DNA of 64,000 nucleotides from Kuschelorhynchus macadamiae. Taxonomy: Eukaryota; Arthropoda; Insecta; Coleoptera; Curculionidae. The stretch is from the NCBI GenBank assembly GCA_030620095.1, contig JAUTXW010002188.1:172501-236500 (forward strand), given 5' to 3'. The notes under the pieces were generated by a model. That model saw nothing but the letters and a program-made list of their open reading frames with translations. It ran no database searches and was not told the origin of the DNA. Each line of letters opens with the position of its first letter. Within the stretch, counting starts at the first letter, position 1. The translations under genes and the position numbers were made by a program. Shown here piece by piece: positions 35,912 through 46,441 of this stretch.

Positions 35912-35942
35912 TGACGTCATTCCAGAAAGGTAATGCGCCAAC
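35912..35942 (-). repeat. Right terminal inverted repeat of the IS630-like transposon
   Basis: Exact reverse complement of 33753-33783. The transposase start lies about 170 bp inside it. Confidence 0.92.
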
Positions 35943-35946
35943 TATA

Positions 35947-38600
35947 CATGGGCGAGCTCACCTGGGTACGGGTGGGGCAGAGCCCGTCAATGAACACCAA
36001 TAATAATTTTAATTTAGTGTCATGTTTTATAACACTTTTAGAAGTAAATAGTAAAATAAACTTAAACATTAAAAGAATAATAAATAGAAAACACCAGTTC
36101 AAACAAAAATAGGTAAATAAACTTAATAATCAGCAGCCTGTGGAAATACCAGCTATTAAGTTGTTTATGAAATGGTCTTTTGGAATAAACAGGAAATAAG
36201 TTAGAAATAATTTGTTTTCTCGCTCTTGTGGGTCACAAGTTTGATTAAATAATCCTTTATGGTCTAGTATTTCTAAACAAATCACAAATATAAATCACAC
36301 TACTACAACACTGAGCAAAATGCTGTTTTTTGCTAACATTACGATTAAGTGGAGATAGGAGATAGATAGTGTTTGTTTGAATTATAGTCAGTGTTTGTTT
36401 AAGCTAATATATATTTTTGAATCTATTTTTACACGCATAATGGTAGCTTATATCCTACTTAAATTAAGAAAGTTTAAATCACTCGAGAAAACATCAATAC
36501 TTTGTTTAAATAAGGACTAAATGAATTAAAATTTCAAATAAAACAAAATAAATGTTATAACTTTTCCTTTACAACTTATGTTTTTTCTAATGAGGAGACG
36601 GAGTAGCTTGTACTCCCTCTACTGTTGAATATTGAACTTTTGTGCTTAAAAAGAAAACTATAACCTACAACTGCTTATTCTGATGATACTAGAGTATCTG
36701 AATATCTCCAGGGACGGACATATAGTGATATGGGGGGACGCTCCCCTTGGAATATTTTATCCTTTATATTTATCAGAGTTTGCTACGCTGATGGCTTACT
36801 TATTTTAGTAATTATTACAGTTACAGTAATGTCATTAAATAATTTACGAAAATCAATACAATATTAGGCCAGTCTTTGTCTTTAAATATTAAAAACAAGG
36901 ACTACATTGTTGGTGTTATATTGGGATACCAATATGCTGGTTAATGTGTTTGCCGTTGCCACGTCGATCAACTATGTATCTTAAATGTTGATATTTTTTA
37001 TTTAGCTATTTTTCTAACGTTTGTATTAAGAATATTACTTTTATTTAATCTTTTAGGACTTGTTTGTTATTTTTTCAAAGTTTTGTTTTCTGTTGTATTT
37101 TATTCGAGAAACAATATTTGAATTTAAAATGATATTTATTATTTAAAACACAATTTAGTTTACTCTATATTTTTAGTTATTTAACAATTAATTAAACCAT
37201 TTTGTTAATCTACCAGTATACATACACTTTAAATTTAATTCAAAATATACATAATTTTTGTAACTTATTTAAAAAAATGTAATTCTGGTTATTAAGAAAA
37301 ATCAGCAATATCAAATTAAACAAATTAATAAAAAAAACAGAAGTGTAAAAAGAACATAAAAAATAAATGAACAAGAAAAATATTAATTTGCTGGCATTTT
37401 ACAGCTTATCAAACTTTCAAATGTAGCTAGAGATGTAATTTTTTTCCGCACTAGACTCCGCTGTTCTTATTGAGGGTTATATTTCCAAGAGTAAGCTACT
37501 AATAAAAGTAATGATCTTACAGGCCACGTGTCTCGACAGTTATCGAAGGGCCACTGTAACTTGTTTGTTGCACAAACGACAAAATTGTCACATTTTGTTA
37601 TAACTTTGATGATTAGCTGTTTCCAACCCACTGTGAATTTTAAGGTATCAATAGCTTAATAAATGTTGAATTTAAATCCTCGAATAAATATAAAAGCATT
37701 TGTACTAAAGGTTGTTAAGCTAGTTTTTCACCATTTTTTATGTTAACTTGACTGCCTTAGATAAGGCTTCATTAATTTAGTTTATACTTTAATGGTAATA
37801 ATCGTTCAAAAGTTTAAGCTAACAAATATCCAAATTAGTTTCTAAGTTTCAAAGTAGATACGTCACTGAAACCGAAAATAAGGTTCGCGGTCTCGTCAAG
37901 GTGATGGCTACGCTCCTTCTTATCAATCTATTTACTTAGGGACCTTCCAATGATTACACTTCGAAAAAAATTGCAAATCTTATTTTAAATTTAATAATTA
38001 AAGCATTACTGTGTATATAAAAATGGGATAGATCCATACTTGTTTTCTTTAGAAAATCTTAGTTATTTATGTATAAATTTTATTTTCTTGGTTTCTTTTT
38101 TTACTATTGTTACTTAATTAAGATTACTTGCCTTCCCCATTATTGGAATTTATTTTGATTCAATTTTATACTTGCCTTTTTTAGTTTTGGGATCCTCGAC
38201 TGAATATCCTTCGGCATTAAAAAAATCTAAAAGGTTAAATAAGTTAGCATATGTTCTAAATAAATAGGTAAGTCATAGCACTTGCATGGTAATAATTTTG
38301 AGTACCTAAAGAGTAAAATCATAGTGCAGTGACATTTTAATTCAGTATCGAAAGCGAAAAAGTATAAAGTAATAAAGTAAAAAAAGAGATGAGAACAATT
38401 TTAAGTAGACCGATAGAGTTGAAATTTAGTACATTTGGTATCTTCCTTTATTATTTTTCAAATTTTGAGGCAAAAAATCATTTTTCTTCACCATTTAAAA
38501 AAAAAATGTCAAATTGGAGAGGTAAGATAAATCACGTGACTAACTTTTTCTTTGAAAAACTCAAATTTTATTAAGGTCTGTTACTAAAAACAACCTTATG
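35947..38600. other. No recognised feature
   Basis: AT-rich sequence with no supported gene. A transposon-end-like patch (GGGGGGACGCTCCCC) lies near 36733. Confidence 0.4.
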
Positions 38601-38619
38601 ATTCGAACTGTATTGATAC

Positions 38620-38994
38620 ACACATACATACATACAAACATACAATGAAACATACATACACATGTATGTATGTATGCATGTAGGTATGTATGTATGTCTG
38701 TATGTAAGTATGTATGTATGTATGTATCTATATTTGTACGTATATATGTATGTATCTATATTTGTACAAATATAGATACATACATACAATGAAACATACA
38801 TACACACATACATACATACATACGTACAAATATAGATACATACATACATACATACATACATACATACATACATACATACAATGAAATATACATACACACA
38901 TACATACATATATACGCACAAATATAGATACATACATACATACATACTTACATACAGACATACATACATACCTACATGCATACATAGATACATA
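38620..38994. repeat. (CATA)n/(TATG)n satellite with large internal palindromes
   Basis: Tetranucleotide arrays change strand within the tract: TATG units on the plus strand near 38665-38760, then CATA units to about 38990. Longer repeats containing ATATTTGTAC and AATGAAACATACATAC recur. The switch makes a long self-complementary structure around 38750-38790. Confidence 0.9.
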
Positions 38995-39189
38995 TATACG
39001 AGATACACTGAGGTGATAGACATGCTAGAGGAGGATTAGCAACTTGTTTGCTTCATATTTTGACAGTTTTTTGTGCCAGAGAGGTATCCATTCAATGACA
39101 ATTCTACTCATGTACCTTAGATTTGATCTTAACGATATTTAATTCTGTGAAGGCAAAGTCTTACAAACCCTGGAGGTACTCGTCATCAG

Positions 39190-39545
39190 GAAGTACATGG
39201 AGCACCGATATTCAAAAGTGGTCATGAGTCTAATATAAAAAATGATCGCCATATTAGCTACAATAATACCCAAACTCCTAGAAAAATTGATTTATGATCA
39301 TTTATTTTTATTAGTAAAAAACATAATTTTTTCCCCAGCAGCCCAGCTTTCTCCGAGGCCCCAGAATCAAATTCATTTATATTTTGCCAATATTTACACA
39401 GCTGTTATTACAACGAATAAAGGTGGACTCCATCTACATCGATTTCAGCAAGGCTTTTAACAAAATTAGCCATAACAACCAGTTGAATCGCTTGACTGAG
39501 AACGGTGTGGGTGGAAGCCGTCTGAGATGAATCGAATTAATGGTA
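39190..39545 (+). pseudogene. LINE reverse transcriptase fragment (Jockey-like)
   Basis: The plus strand, in shifting frames, encodes IIPKLLEKLIYDHLF (RT finger region), then a worn ...YIDFSKAF-type block near 39440, then a segment with LTENGVGGSRLR. The order matches RT domains 1-4 of Jockey-clade LINEs. The rest of the element is not here. Confidence 0.65.
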
Positions 39546-39779
39546 AATCGGCGATTTCATACTAATGTGGATGGATGGGTTATTATAGGGATTATTCGAT
39601 ATTTTGCCAGAGCCACATGTGGAGCAAATCGGTGAATAGCGCGCAACGATTAATTGTTACGTTGCTACGTTTTCCTACTAGTATTGATGGAACATTATTA
39701 CGATTATTCGGCATTTGTTATTTTTCCAAAAATGATTGTATTTTGGTCCAAGTCAAAGCAGGCGAATAATCGTTTTTTA

Positions 39780-41200
39780 TTGATTAGCATATTCGTTTAT
39801 ATAATTTAATAAATAAATTATTAGGTAAGTTTTATGACTTTTTAAATTATTTCCGGGAATAATAAAATAGTATGCAGTGCTTCCCATGCTAAATATAAAA
39901 ACAGAATTAATGCATATTATAAGACCGGTATGTTAAAAAGTATTCATTTTCATTAGTCATTTACTAACACATATATAAATTGTGTTTTTTTTATTTTTCT
40001 AGACAAAAGAAAAAATAAGGAAGTAATTTACGGTTAAGTTCCTTTACAGAATGAGTTTACCCTGAAGTTCCCTCGTGGGGAATCCTTGCGTTTGTCTAAA
40101 AAAGTTAAAGATTAAGAGATCACACAATTTTTAACTACTAAATGACTATAAGGGACCTAAATAGGATCATACATTACTATTCCTAATTCAAGGAATGATT
40201 AATAACGAGAGAGGTTCGGAGTAAAAGAAATTCACAAATTTTTTGTATAGTTTTTTCAAGTATTTGAATATGCCTCTATTAACAGTTTTGCCTCGATTAA
40301 ATTAGACTGGATATGGAATAGGTGGCAAAAAACATCTTTGAGATCCGTGAAGTCTGTTAGCTTTTTTATTTTTTAAGTTAATATTCAAATTTGTATGTTA
40401 TTTTTTATGTAAAACAATTTTAGCGACTGTGCCTTAATTATAATAGACAGTAAATGTCAAAGCCTCCGAATTTACGTTTTCTGTAATTACATACAATAGT
40501 TACCCAACACCAAATGTTTAAAAGTTGAAAATTTAGTGAAAAAGGTTTCCTTAAAGAACTCCAAATAATTCAAAAAGTTCAATAACTTGAAAACCGTGCG
40601 TGTTGAGGGAAAGAGCGATATTACCGAACATGACAATTTAGTGAAAGAAGCGGTAAATACGTGGTCTTTTATAGATTGGGTATACACAGGATACATATAC
40701 GTTCAGCACTGATAGATCACAATTTAAATTTCAGGTCTCGGTCTATACCTACCAATTTAAACCCGTCGGATTAAATTTAACTATTTTTTTTTTCGTAAAA
40801 TAGTACCCAAGACATATAAAAAATTTTAATTAGGTTTTCGCATAAAGCTAATATGATACCAGGTAAAAGCCCTTTTTTGTGAAACATTTTTTTGGCCGTT
40901 TAAGAAATAATGCTTAGTTGACCTCAAACGTACGTTCAAGGAAGTTTTTCATGCTTTCACAGGCGTATAAGTTATAGTTCTCGAGATATTGCCCATCATC
41001 AGTTAAATGAATTTAGGATACTTTTAGGAGTTCCTGTAAAAGCGTACGATAATTTTCCACCGCTAAATGGAAAAAAAGTTAAAAAGGCAAAAGAATTATT
41101 TTAACTGTTTTGTTTTTGTGTTTTGGCAAATATAGTACTTAGTACTTTTCCATATATGTATAAATACAGTTTTCCCGTAAATTTTGCCACCTACCTAGAG
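39780..41200. other. No recognised feature
   Basis: AT-rich sequence without a supported gene. Confidence 0.4.
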
Positions 41201-41204
41201 AGTT

Positions 41205-41715
41205 TATTACAATAGATACCGAAGTTTCGTATATACAAAAGTTGCAGGGTTTTTTATAAATCATCAGAATTTGTTATCATAAATGCGAAAATATTTTTGA
41301 AAATGTCAATTTTGGGAAGTTAACAGTTTTTTTTAATGGAACACTCTATATATTCTTAAAGATCTTTTTTTTCTGATTTCAAATATATATACTTTTGATA
41401 TATTCTGTGTATTACCTTTTGATATACAAGCGTTTAAATTTTTAAAGAATGCTAAGTTAATGTCCGCTGAAACAAAGTCAGCCGTGATCAAGGAAACGAT
41501 AACATTTTGACGTTTGCTTGTTAGACGAATCTGTTTACAAGTATTTTTTCTATCTTAAACGATGAAAGATGGGTTATACCGAACAGGTAAAATTCGATTT
41601 TTTAATTACATGGAAAAAATGCATCGACAGCTCGTAATAAATATCATAGAAAGTTTCCAGATAGACATACACCGAGCCGTATGACAATGTCAAACATCGT
41701 TAAACTATAGTTAGA
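41205..41715 (+). repeat. Left arm: inverted copy of the transposase 5' region
   Basis: On the plus strand it repeats the leader and the first about 45 codons of the transposase whose sense copy begins in the right arm (near 42973, minus strand). It contains the CCAGATAGAC/ACACCGAGCCG block. Confidence 0.78.
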
Positions 41716-41871
41716 ACAGTGGGAAAAAGAAATACAATAATAAAACAGTAATATAAAGTAAAAAAAGAATTAACTAGAACTCAAATTGGTTTTCTATGTA
41801 GCCTCCTTGGTTCAAAATACATATATAAATATTTCTTAAAAGTTTTCTGTGAATGGTTCTGGAAGAGTTAA

Positions 41872-42973
41872 CTAAATTTTTAACTCATAGATTGCTTGGT
41901 GTATTTTTTCCTCTAAAGCTTGGATAGTGTTTGACCTATCGTAGTATACTTTGTTTTTTAGATCACTCTAGAAAATTATGTCCAATGGGGAAAGATCGGG
42001 ATAGTTTGCTGGCATCTTAACGGTTCTTGTCTTCCAACTCAGAATTAGATAGTTGGTGACTGGCTGGACATTGTGAGGAGGGGCACCATCTTGTTGCGAT
42101 ATCAAATTAAGATATGAGTTGATCGGCAGTTGTTCTAATTGAGCCGCGATTTTATTTTGTAATAATCCGTGATACCTTTGTCTAGTTAAATTTTCAATTA
42201 TAGGTCCAATGAAATGAAATGAAATATTTATTGCCTATAATATGACAATTCTAACATAATAACTAAGAATACAGCACATAGCATAGTTCTGTTAGAGAAA
42301 AGAAAAACATACACATAAATGCTAACGGGAATTCTGTGCACATATATTGCCTAGAATTTGTGTGTGCATATACCTTTGAACGCTATAATTAAATATATTT
42401 ACTTCTAGACAGAACTGAATTATTAACCATTCCTATGTTGAGTGTGTGTATTATGGGTGTATTATAAGAAATAAGTATAAAGAAGACCACACCAAACATG
42501 TAGAGATCTTTTCCTTTTAATTTTCATTGCCTGAAGAGCTCGAAGATTTTCTTTAGACCAAAAATGCTTGTTATTTCGCTTAAATATGCCTCCAGTAGTA
42601 AATGCTGCCTCGTTAGTAAAAATTAAGTTTGACAAATTTACTTCATTAGTCGTTACTATTCTTTCCATTTTCTGGCAGAAGTGTAATCGGGTTCTTTTAT
42701 TTTGATCTGTCAGCTCTTGCGTAGGTAGAAACTTATAGGGCCTTGTATTTATAATGTTGTAGAACCGAGTAAATTTTATACCAGGATTTGTTAAAAACAG
42801 TTGCTGCCTCGGGAATTGATCGCTCAGAGGTTTCTAAAGCATAAGTTTAAGTGTTTTTCTTTCATTCAATAGAATCATACGGCTCGGTGTTTGTCTATCT
42901 GGAAACTTTCTATGATATTCGTTACATACGATGCATTTTTTCCATATTCCATGAATAACACATCTTACAATAT
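41872..42973 (-). pseudogene. Mariner-type transposase, decayed and interrupted
   Basis: The sense gene begins in the right arm. The first catalytic block near 42600 reads LIFTNEAAFTTGGIF, with N where the catalytic aspartate of TDEA is expected. It continues with ...SLHVWCG (42480). The third catalytic region, KMPANYPDLSPLDIIF, lies near 41985 and the frame ends near 41872. About 260 bp of unrelated sequence (42205-42460, rich in GAAATGAAAT and TGTGTG) interrupts the middle. Stops and frameshifts are frequent. Confidence 0.72.
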
Positions 42974-43285
42974 CTAAGATAGCAAAAATACTCGTCAACG
43001 AATTCGTCTGATAAGTAAACGTCAGAATGTTATCATTTCCTAGATCACTGCTGACTTTGTTTCACCGGAAATTAACTTAGCATTCTTTAAATATTTAAAT
43101 GCTTATATATGAAAAACTAACACACGGACTGTATAAAAAGTATATATATAATCAGTATTCCATTAAAAAAAAACTGCCAACCTGTCAAAATTTGACATTT
43201 CTAAAAATATTTTAGCAATAATAATAATTCTGATGACTCATAAAAAGCCCTGCAATTTTTCTTTTTACAAAATGTCGGTATCTTT

Positions 43286-44114
43286 CTAAATAAACACTGT
43301 AGGTCTGTGCTAAAATAAAATGAAAACGCTGTACGTCAATAGTTTATTTATTAAAATACACACACACACACACACACTTTTACACCATTTAAAAAATCTT
43401 AAAATGTTAATTCTGTCTTCAGAGAACTGTTCAATAATTTAGATTAACTCCATATTAATGAAAAAATTGCTTGTGTACGCAAAAGATATAATACATTTTA
43501 CCCTGTTTTACCGTATTTTAAAAAAGCATTATGAAGTTATTATTCGATAAGTGCAGAAAATAGATAAACAATGTGAAAACAAAAAAAACTTTTTCTTTGT
43601 GATTTCGTTAGACATACAAAAAGTAAGTCGATAGGCGAAGTGCGGCTTTTTAAAATATTTGTACTGAAGGTAAAAAAAAACAATTCCACGAGATGCTTTG
43701 TCTTGAGAGATCTATCAGGTAAACCGAACTATTTAGTCTTACTAAGAACTAAATAGTTCGTTTGACCTTTATCTTTACATAGAACTGAAGCTTTCACGGC
43801 ATATAGGAATGTTGTTCTAGTTTTAGTACACTTCAAAAAATAATGTTCATCTCAATTAATATTCAGGGTCCAGCATTTCCCTAACACATTAAATATTTTA
43901 CGAATTGATTTATTTGGATTCTCTTCGACTGCAAGACATCAACACTATTTTCAACACTCTTCGAAACAATTTAATTCTAAAACAAAAATGTATCCTCTAA
44001 ACAGAGTGCACTGGAAAATAAAGAATCTAAAAAAAATAATAAAACATAACAACCATTTGACAGTATACTTATTTATTATTGTTGGTTATTAAGTGTCAGT
44101 TTTAAATCGCAAAT
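43286..44114. other. No gene; simple repeats and a short hairpin
   Basis: A (CA)n run lies near 43360-43377. A 12-bp perfect stem (CGAACTATTTAG ... CTAAATAGTTCG) lies near 43728-43762. Nothing else is recognised. Confidence 0.45.
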
Positions 44115-44387
44115 ATGCCTTATTCACTAAGAAAAAACAAAAAAAAAATAGTCGTATAAAAAAAATAATTATAATAACAGAGCTGCGCAACAAGAGTTTA
44201 GAGCTAATAGCAAACAAACGTTCAACAGATACACGCAAACTTCGGATTTAAAAAGAAAAAGCCAAGCAGCGACAGTGGACGAAAATGCTCAGGTAAATAT
44301 ATTATTTTCTATCAAAGAGAACCGAAATACTTCAATTTGAGAAATATCTGAAGAATTAAAAAATTGACTGAACTCACGTAATACATT
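44115..44387 (+). pseudogene. Mariner-like transposase, 5' half, cut by the Polinton
   Basis: An ATG (MPYSLRKN) opens the N-terminal region. After a frame change the product reads EFRANSKQTFNRYTQTSDLK and then ENRNTSI, the double helix-turn-helix pattern of mariner-type transposases. The frame is interrupted at 44387 by the Polinton and continues at 63329. It was already decaying, with stops and a frameshift before the insertion point. Confidence 0.65.
44382..44387 (+). repeat. Left target-site duplication of the Polinton (TACATT)
   Basis: The same six bases directly follow the right end at 63323-63328. Six base pairs is the duplication length of Maverick/Polinton elements. Confidence 0.93.
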
Positions 44388-44572
44388 AGTAGTTATAATA
44401 GGGGAGCGCCTCCTCCTCCTCCTCTTCCTCTCTCTCATGTCCCTCATTCTTAACTTCCTCCCCTTTTATTCTCATTCGCATCATATTTTTTAATTTTTTC
44501 TCTTTGTTCTCCCACATTTGATTTTGCATTCTTAAGTCTTATAAATAGGTGCATCAAGATCATTTTAGTATG
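44388..44572 (+). repeat. Left terminal inverted repeat of the Polinton
   Basis: It matches the reverse complement of 63138-63322 at 184 of 185 positions; the difference is A/T in GCATCA(A/T)GATC. It has a pyrimidine-rich (CTC)n outer part and a TATA box near its inner edge. Confidence 0.95.
44540..44547 (+). promoter_or_regulatory. Inward-facing TATA box in the left terminal repeat
   Basis: TATAAATA in CTTATAAATAGGTGCATCA lies 106 bp upstream of the RING gene ATG. The identical box, also facing inward, lies in the right repeat. No experimental start site can be read from sequence. Confidence 0.55.
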
Positions 44573-44645
44573 TTAAGGTACGAGTGACTGTTAAAAGAAA
44601 AAAATCTGTTGAATAAATCTATTAATAAGAAAAGAACAAAATAAA

Positions 44646-45038
44646 ATGAGTGAATCAGTTGGAGAAAGAAATCGATCCATTCCGCTTCAGACAATTAGCC
44701 TCGAAGAAATTATACCAGGAGTTCAAGAAGAAAATATACCATTAGTTCGAGAAGAAAATAATGGGATTGTTTTAAAAAATTTGAATAAAACTGAGAGTGA
44801 AGAGAAAAAAGTGTTTTGTGCTATTTGTTTTGAAATAATCGAATATTATGATTCATGTAGACCAACTACATGTTCCCACATTTTTTGTTTAAAATGTATT
44901 TTAAGATGGAATGATGAAAATGGTTGTTCTATAATGGTAAACAATTGTCCTGTATGTCGCACTAGATATTACTATTTGGTACAAATCCTCAAAGATGTAA
45001 TTAGACATCATTTTGTTGTAATTTTAAAAAGAGGATAA
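44646..45038 (+). CDS. RING-finger protein (putative E3 ubiquitin ligase)
   Basis: The protein has 130 residues. Residues 1-55 are polar and probably unstructured. A C3HC4 RING then follows: C58-x2-C61, C76-x-H78-x2-C81-x2-C84, C101-x2-C104, all zinc ligands present. The tail (LVQILKDVIRHHFVVILKRG) is basic and hydrophobic. RING proteins of this kind act as ubiquitin ligases, so modifying host proteins is a reasonable guess, but the substrate is unknown. It is the first gene inside the left end and is probably driven by the TATA box in the terminal repeat. The frame is intact. The partner BIR protein is encoded separately at 52354. Confidence 0.85.
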   Translation: MSESVGERNRSIPLQTISLEEIIPGVQEENIPLVREENNGIVLKNLNKTESEEKKVFCAICFEIIEYYDSCRPTTCSHIFCLKCILRWNDENGCSIMVNNCPVCRTRYYYLVQILKDVIRHHFVVILKRG

Positions 45039-45771
45039 TATTTTTTATAATTTATGTTTGTGAAAACTCTGGTAACAAATAATTTTGTAAAAAAAAGTAA
45101 ATGTAAATATATATAATAATTGACACACATTTTTTCCTTTTCCTATATTGAAACGACAACAATGATCTAACAAGTTTTTTAATACATACTAATTTTCACA
45201 TTACATAACAAAACAATTGTTATGGGTTTACACAAAAAGTGCCACGCCCTAAAATGGCACCACCTTTGCAAATGGAAGCTTAAATTGTCTTATGGGAATT
45301 TACATGTAAAAATGACGGTTTTGATTGTCGGACCGGCATAGCCTAATCTACTACTTTTTAATTATACTAATAATATTAATATAATTTGCATCAAGTAAGA
45401 GAAAACTCAATTGAATACAGACACAAGCGTTAACAAAATGTTATGCTAATATATGAGTGCTTCTAGTGGCAGTTGACATAATCGACACTTTTTTTTTTAC
45501 ATATGATTAGCTATTTCATTTACAAATACAGTGTCAGATGTTAGAATAAAAAGAAGTATTTTGCATATAGCAATGAAAATATATAACCGCTTATAGTAAC
45601 AGTTGACATTTTTTAAAATTAATATTGTTGACGTATTCTACTTATTATCTTTACAATTTATGTTTAAAATTAATATTTTTGATATAATCTACCCACTACG
45701 TTTATAACCTATATTTAAAATTAATATTGTTGAAATAATCTACCCATCACCTTTACAAACTATGTTTATTA
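45039..45771. other. Non-coding stretch with tandem repeats and worn copies of the neighbouring gene
   Basis: From about 45610 to 45775 a unit of roughly 54 bp (containing AAAATTAATATTGTTGA and CTACCCA) is repeated about three times with drift. At 45450-45610, strings such as AGTGGCAGTTGACATAATCG resemble the zinc-ligand region of the adjacent Cys-rich gene (GTGGCAGCTCACATGATCGG at 45920). This suggests partial tandem copies that have decayed. Confidence 0.6.
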
Positions 45772-46080
45772 TTAATATTTAACAACATAATCTTCTATCT
45801 CTTTTTTTTCATTTTTGTTGCAGTAAAAGCAAGCATGTTCAGGAATTAGTAGAAAAAGATGTATCCTACAAATAGCACAATGTAAATCAGAAGCACTAAC
45901 AACATAGGCTCTTTTGTAGTGGCAGCTCACATGATCGGACTCCCCTCTCCGTAAATATCTCATGTGAATTGCACTACAAGGAAGGCAAATAGCAAATGTT
46001 CCTAGTCTTCGACTTTCAATTTTAGAGTAGCTTTGTATAACACATACATCTTTTTCATCAAAATTATTAAATAACTTCAC
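45772..46080 (-). CDS. Cys/His-rich putative zinc-binding protein
   Basis: About 100 residues with regularly spaced ligands: CLPCSAIHMRY, then HVSCHYKR, then CAICRIHLFLLIPEHACFYC. This could bind two or three zinc ions, but I recognise no named family. The frame has no ATG at its start (first codon GTG) and overlaps the end of the acidic gene upstream by 14 bases in another frame. The two may therefore be one gene joined by a frameshift or an unseen splice. The C-terminal end is near a repeat array built partly from its own sequence. Confidence 0.6.
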   Translation of the reverse strand: MKLFNNFDEKDVCVIQSYSKIESRRLGTFAICLPCSAIHMRYLRRGESDHVSCHYKRAYVVSASDLHCAICRIHLFLLIPEHACFYCNKNEKKEIEDYVVKY

Positions 46081-46441
46081 TAGCCCTAAACTTGCTTACT
46101 TTTACGTCAGCCTCGGTTCCTAAATTTAGCAGTTGTCCATCCATGTCCACTCCTTCGTCAATTTCCTGATCATCTTCCTCCATCTCTTCTTCTTCCTCCT
46201 CAATATAATTAATGTCGATGTTACATAAGAATGATCTTCTAACAAGCCTAGATGATTTGTCCAAAAATGAATGTTTATAAGTGATGGAATCGCCTTCCAA
46301 GTTAATAAAAATTTCTTTTCTTTCTTCAATTTGAGCGGCGTTCTCCACATTATTTTCTTCAATTTGGTCAGCGTTTCCAATCATATTTTCTGCCATCGTT
46401 AGGAGCTTTAGATTTAGATAGATATATTTGATAAAAAACAA
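46067..46441 (-). CDS. Acidic protein, perhaps the N-terminal part of the Cys-rich protein
   Basis: The likely start is the internal ATG giving MAENMIGNADQIEENN, because the preceding residues (FFIKYIYLNLKLL) look like untranslated leader. A 12-residue repeat NADQIEENNVEN/NAAQIEERK appears at the start, and a strongly acidic run (EEEEEEMEEDDQEIDEGVD) in the middle. No domain is recognised. It runs into the neighbouring zinc-binding frame. Confidence 0.55.
   Translation of the reverse strand: MFFIKYIYLNLKLLTMAENMIGNADQIEENNVENAAQIEERKEIFINLEGDSITYKHSFLDKSSRLVRRSFLCNIDINYIEEEEEEMEEDDQEIDEGVDMDGQLLNLGTEADVKVSKFRASEVI

Larger units (their letters stand above)
33753..35942 (-). mobile_element. 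IS630/Tc1-like transposon, apparently intact
   Basis: Perfect 31-bp inverted repeats (33753-33783 and 35912-35942, starting GTTGGCGCATTACCTTTCTG) are flanked by TATA on both sides, consistent with TA duplication. The single gene is an uninterrupted transposase on the minus strand. Downstream of it, inside the element, lies an inverted partial copy of the gene (34178-34372). Perfect terminal repeats and an open gene mark this as the youngest DNA transposon in the window apart from the Polinton. Confidence 0.9.
41205..43285 (-). mobile_element. Second mariner-like transposon with long inverted arms
   Basis: Arms at about 41205-41715 and 42850-43285 are inverted copies, sharing for example AAGAATGCTAAGTTAAT and AAAGTTTCCAGATAGACA. 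Between them lies a decayed mariner transposase on the minus strand. As in the element at 1.7-5.7 kb, the arms carry the 5' coding part of the transposase. The two elements also share the outer motif with TAATGGAACAC but are otherwise diverged. Confidence 0.78.

Noticed and set aside
38571..39023. 150-codon open frame of repeating MYVC
   Set aside because: Pure translation of a tetranucleotide satellite.
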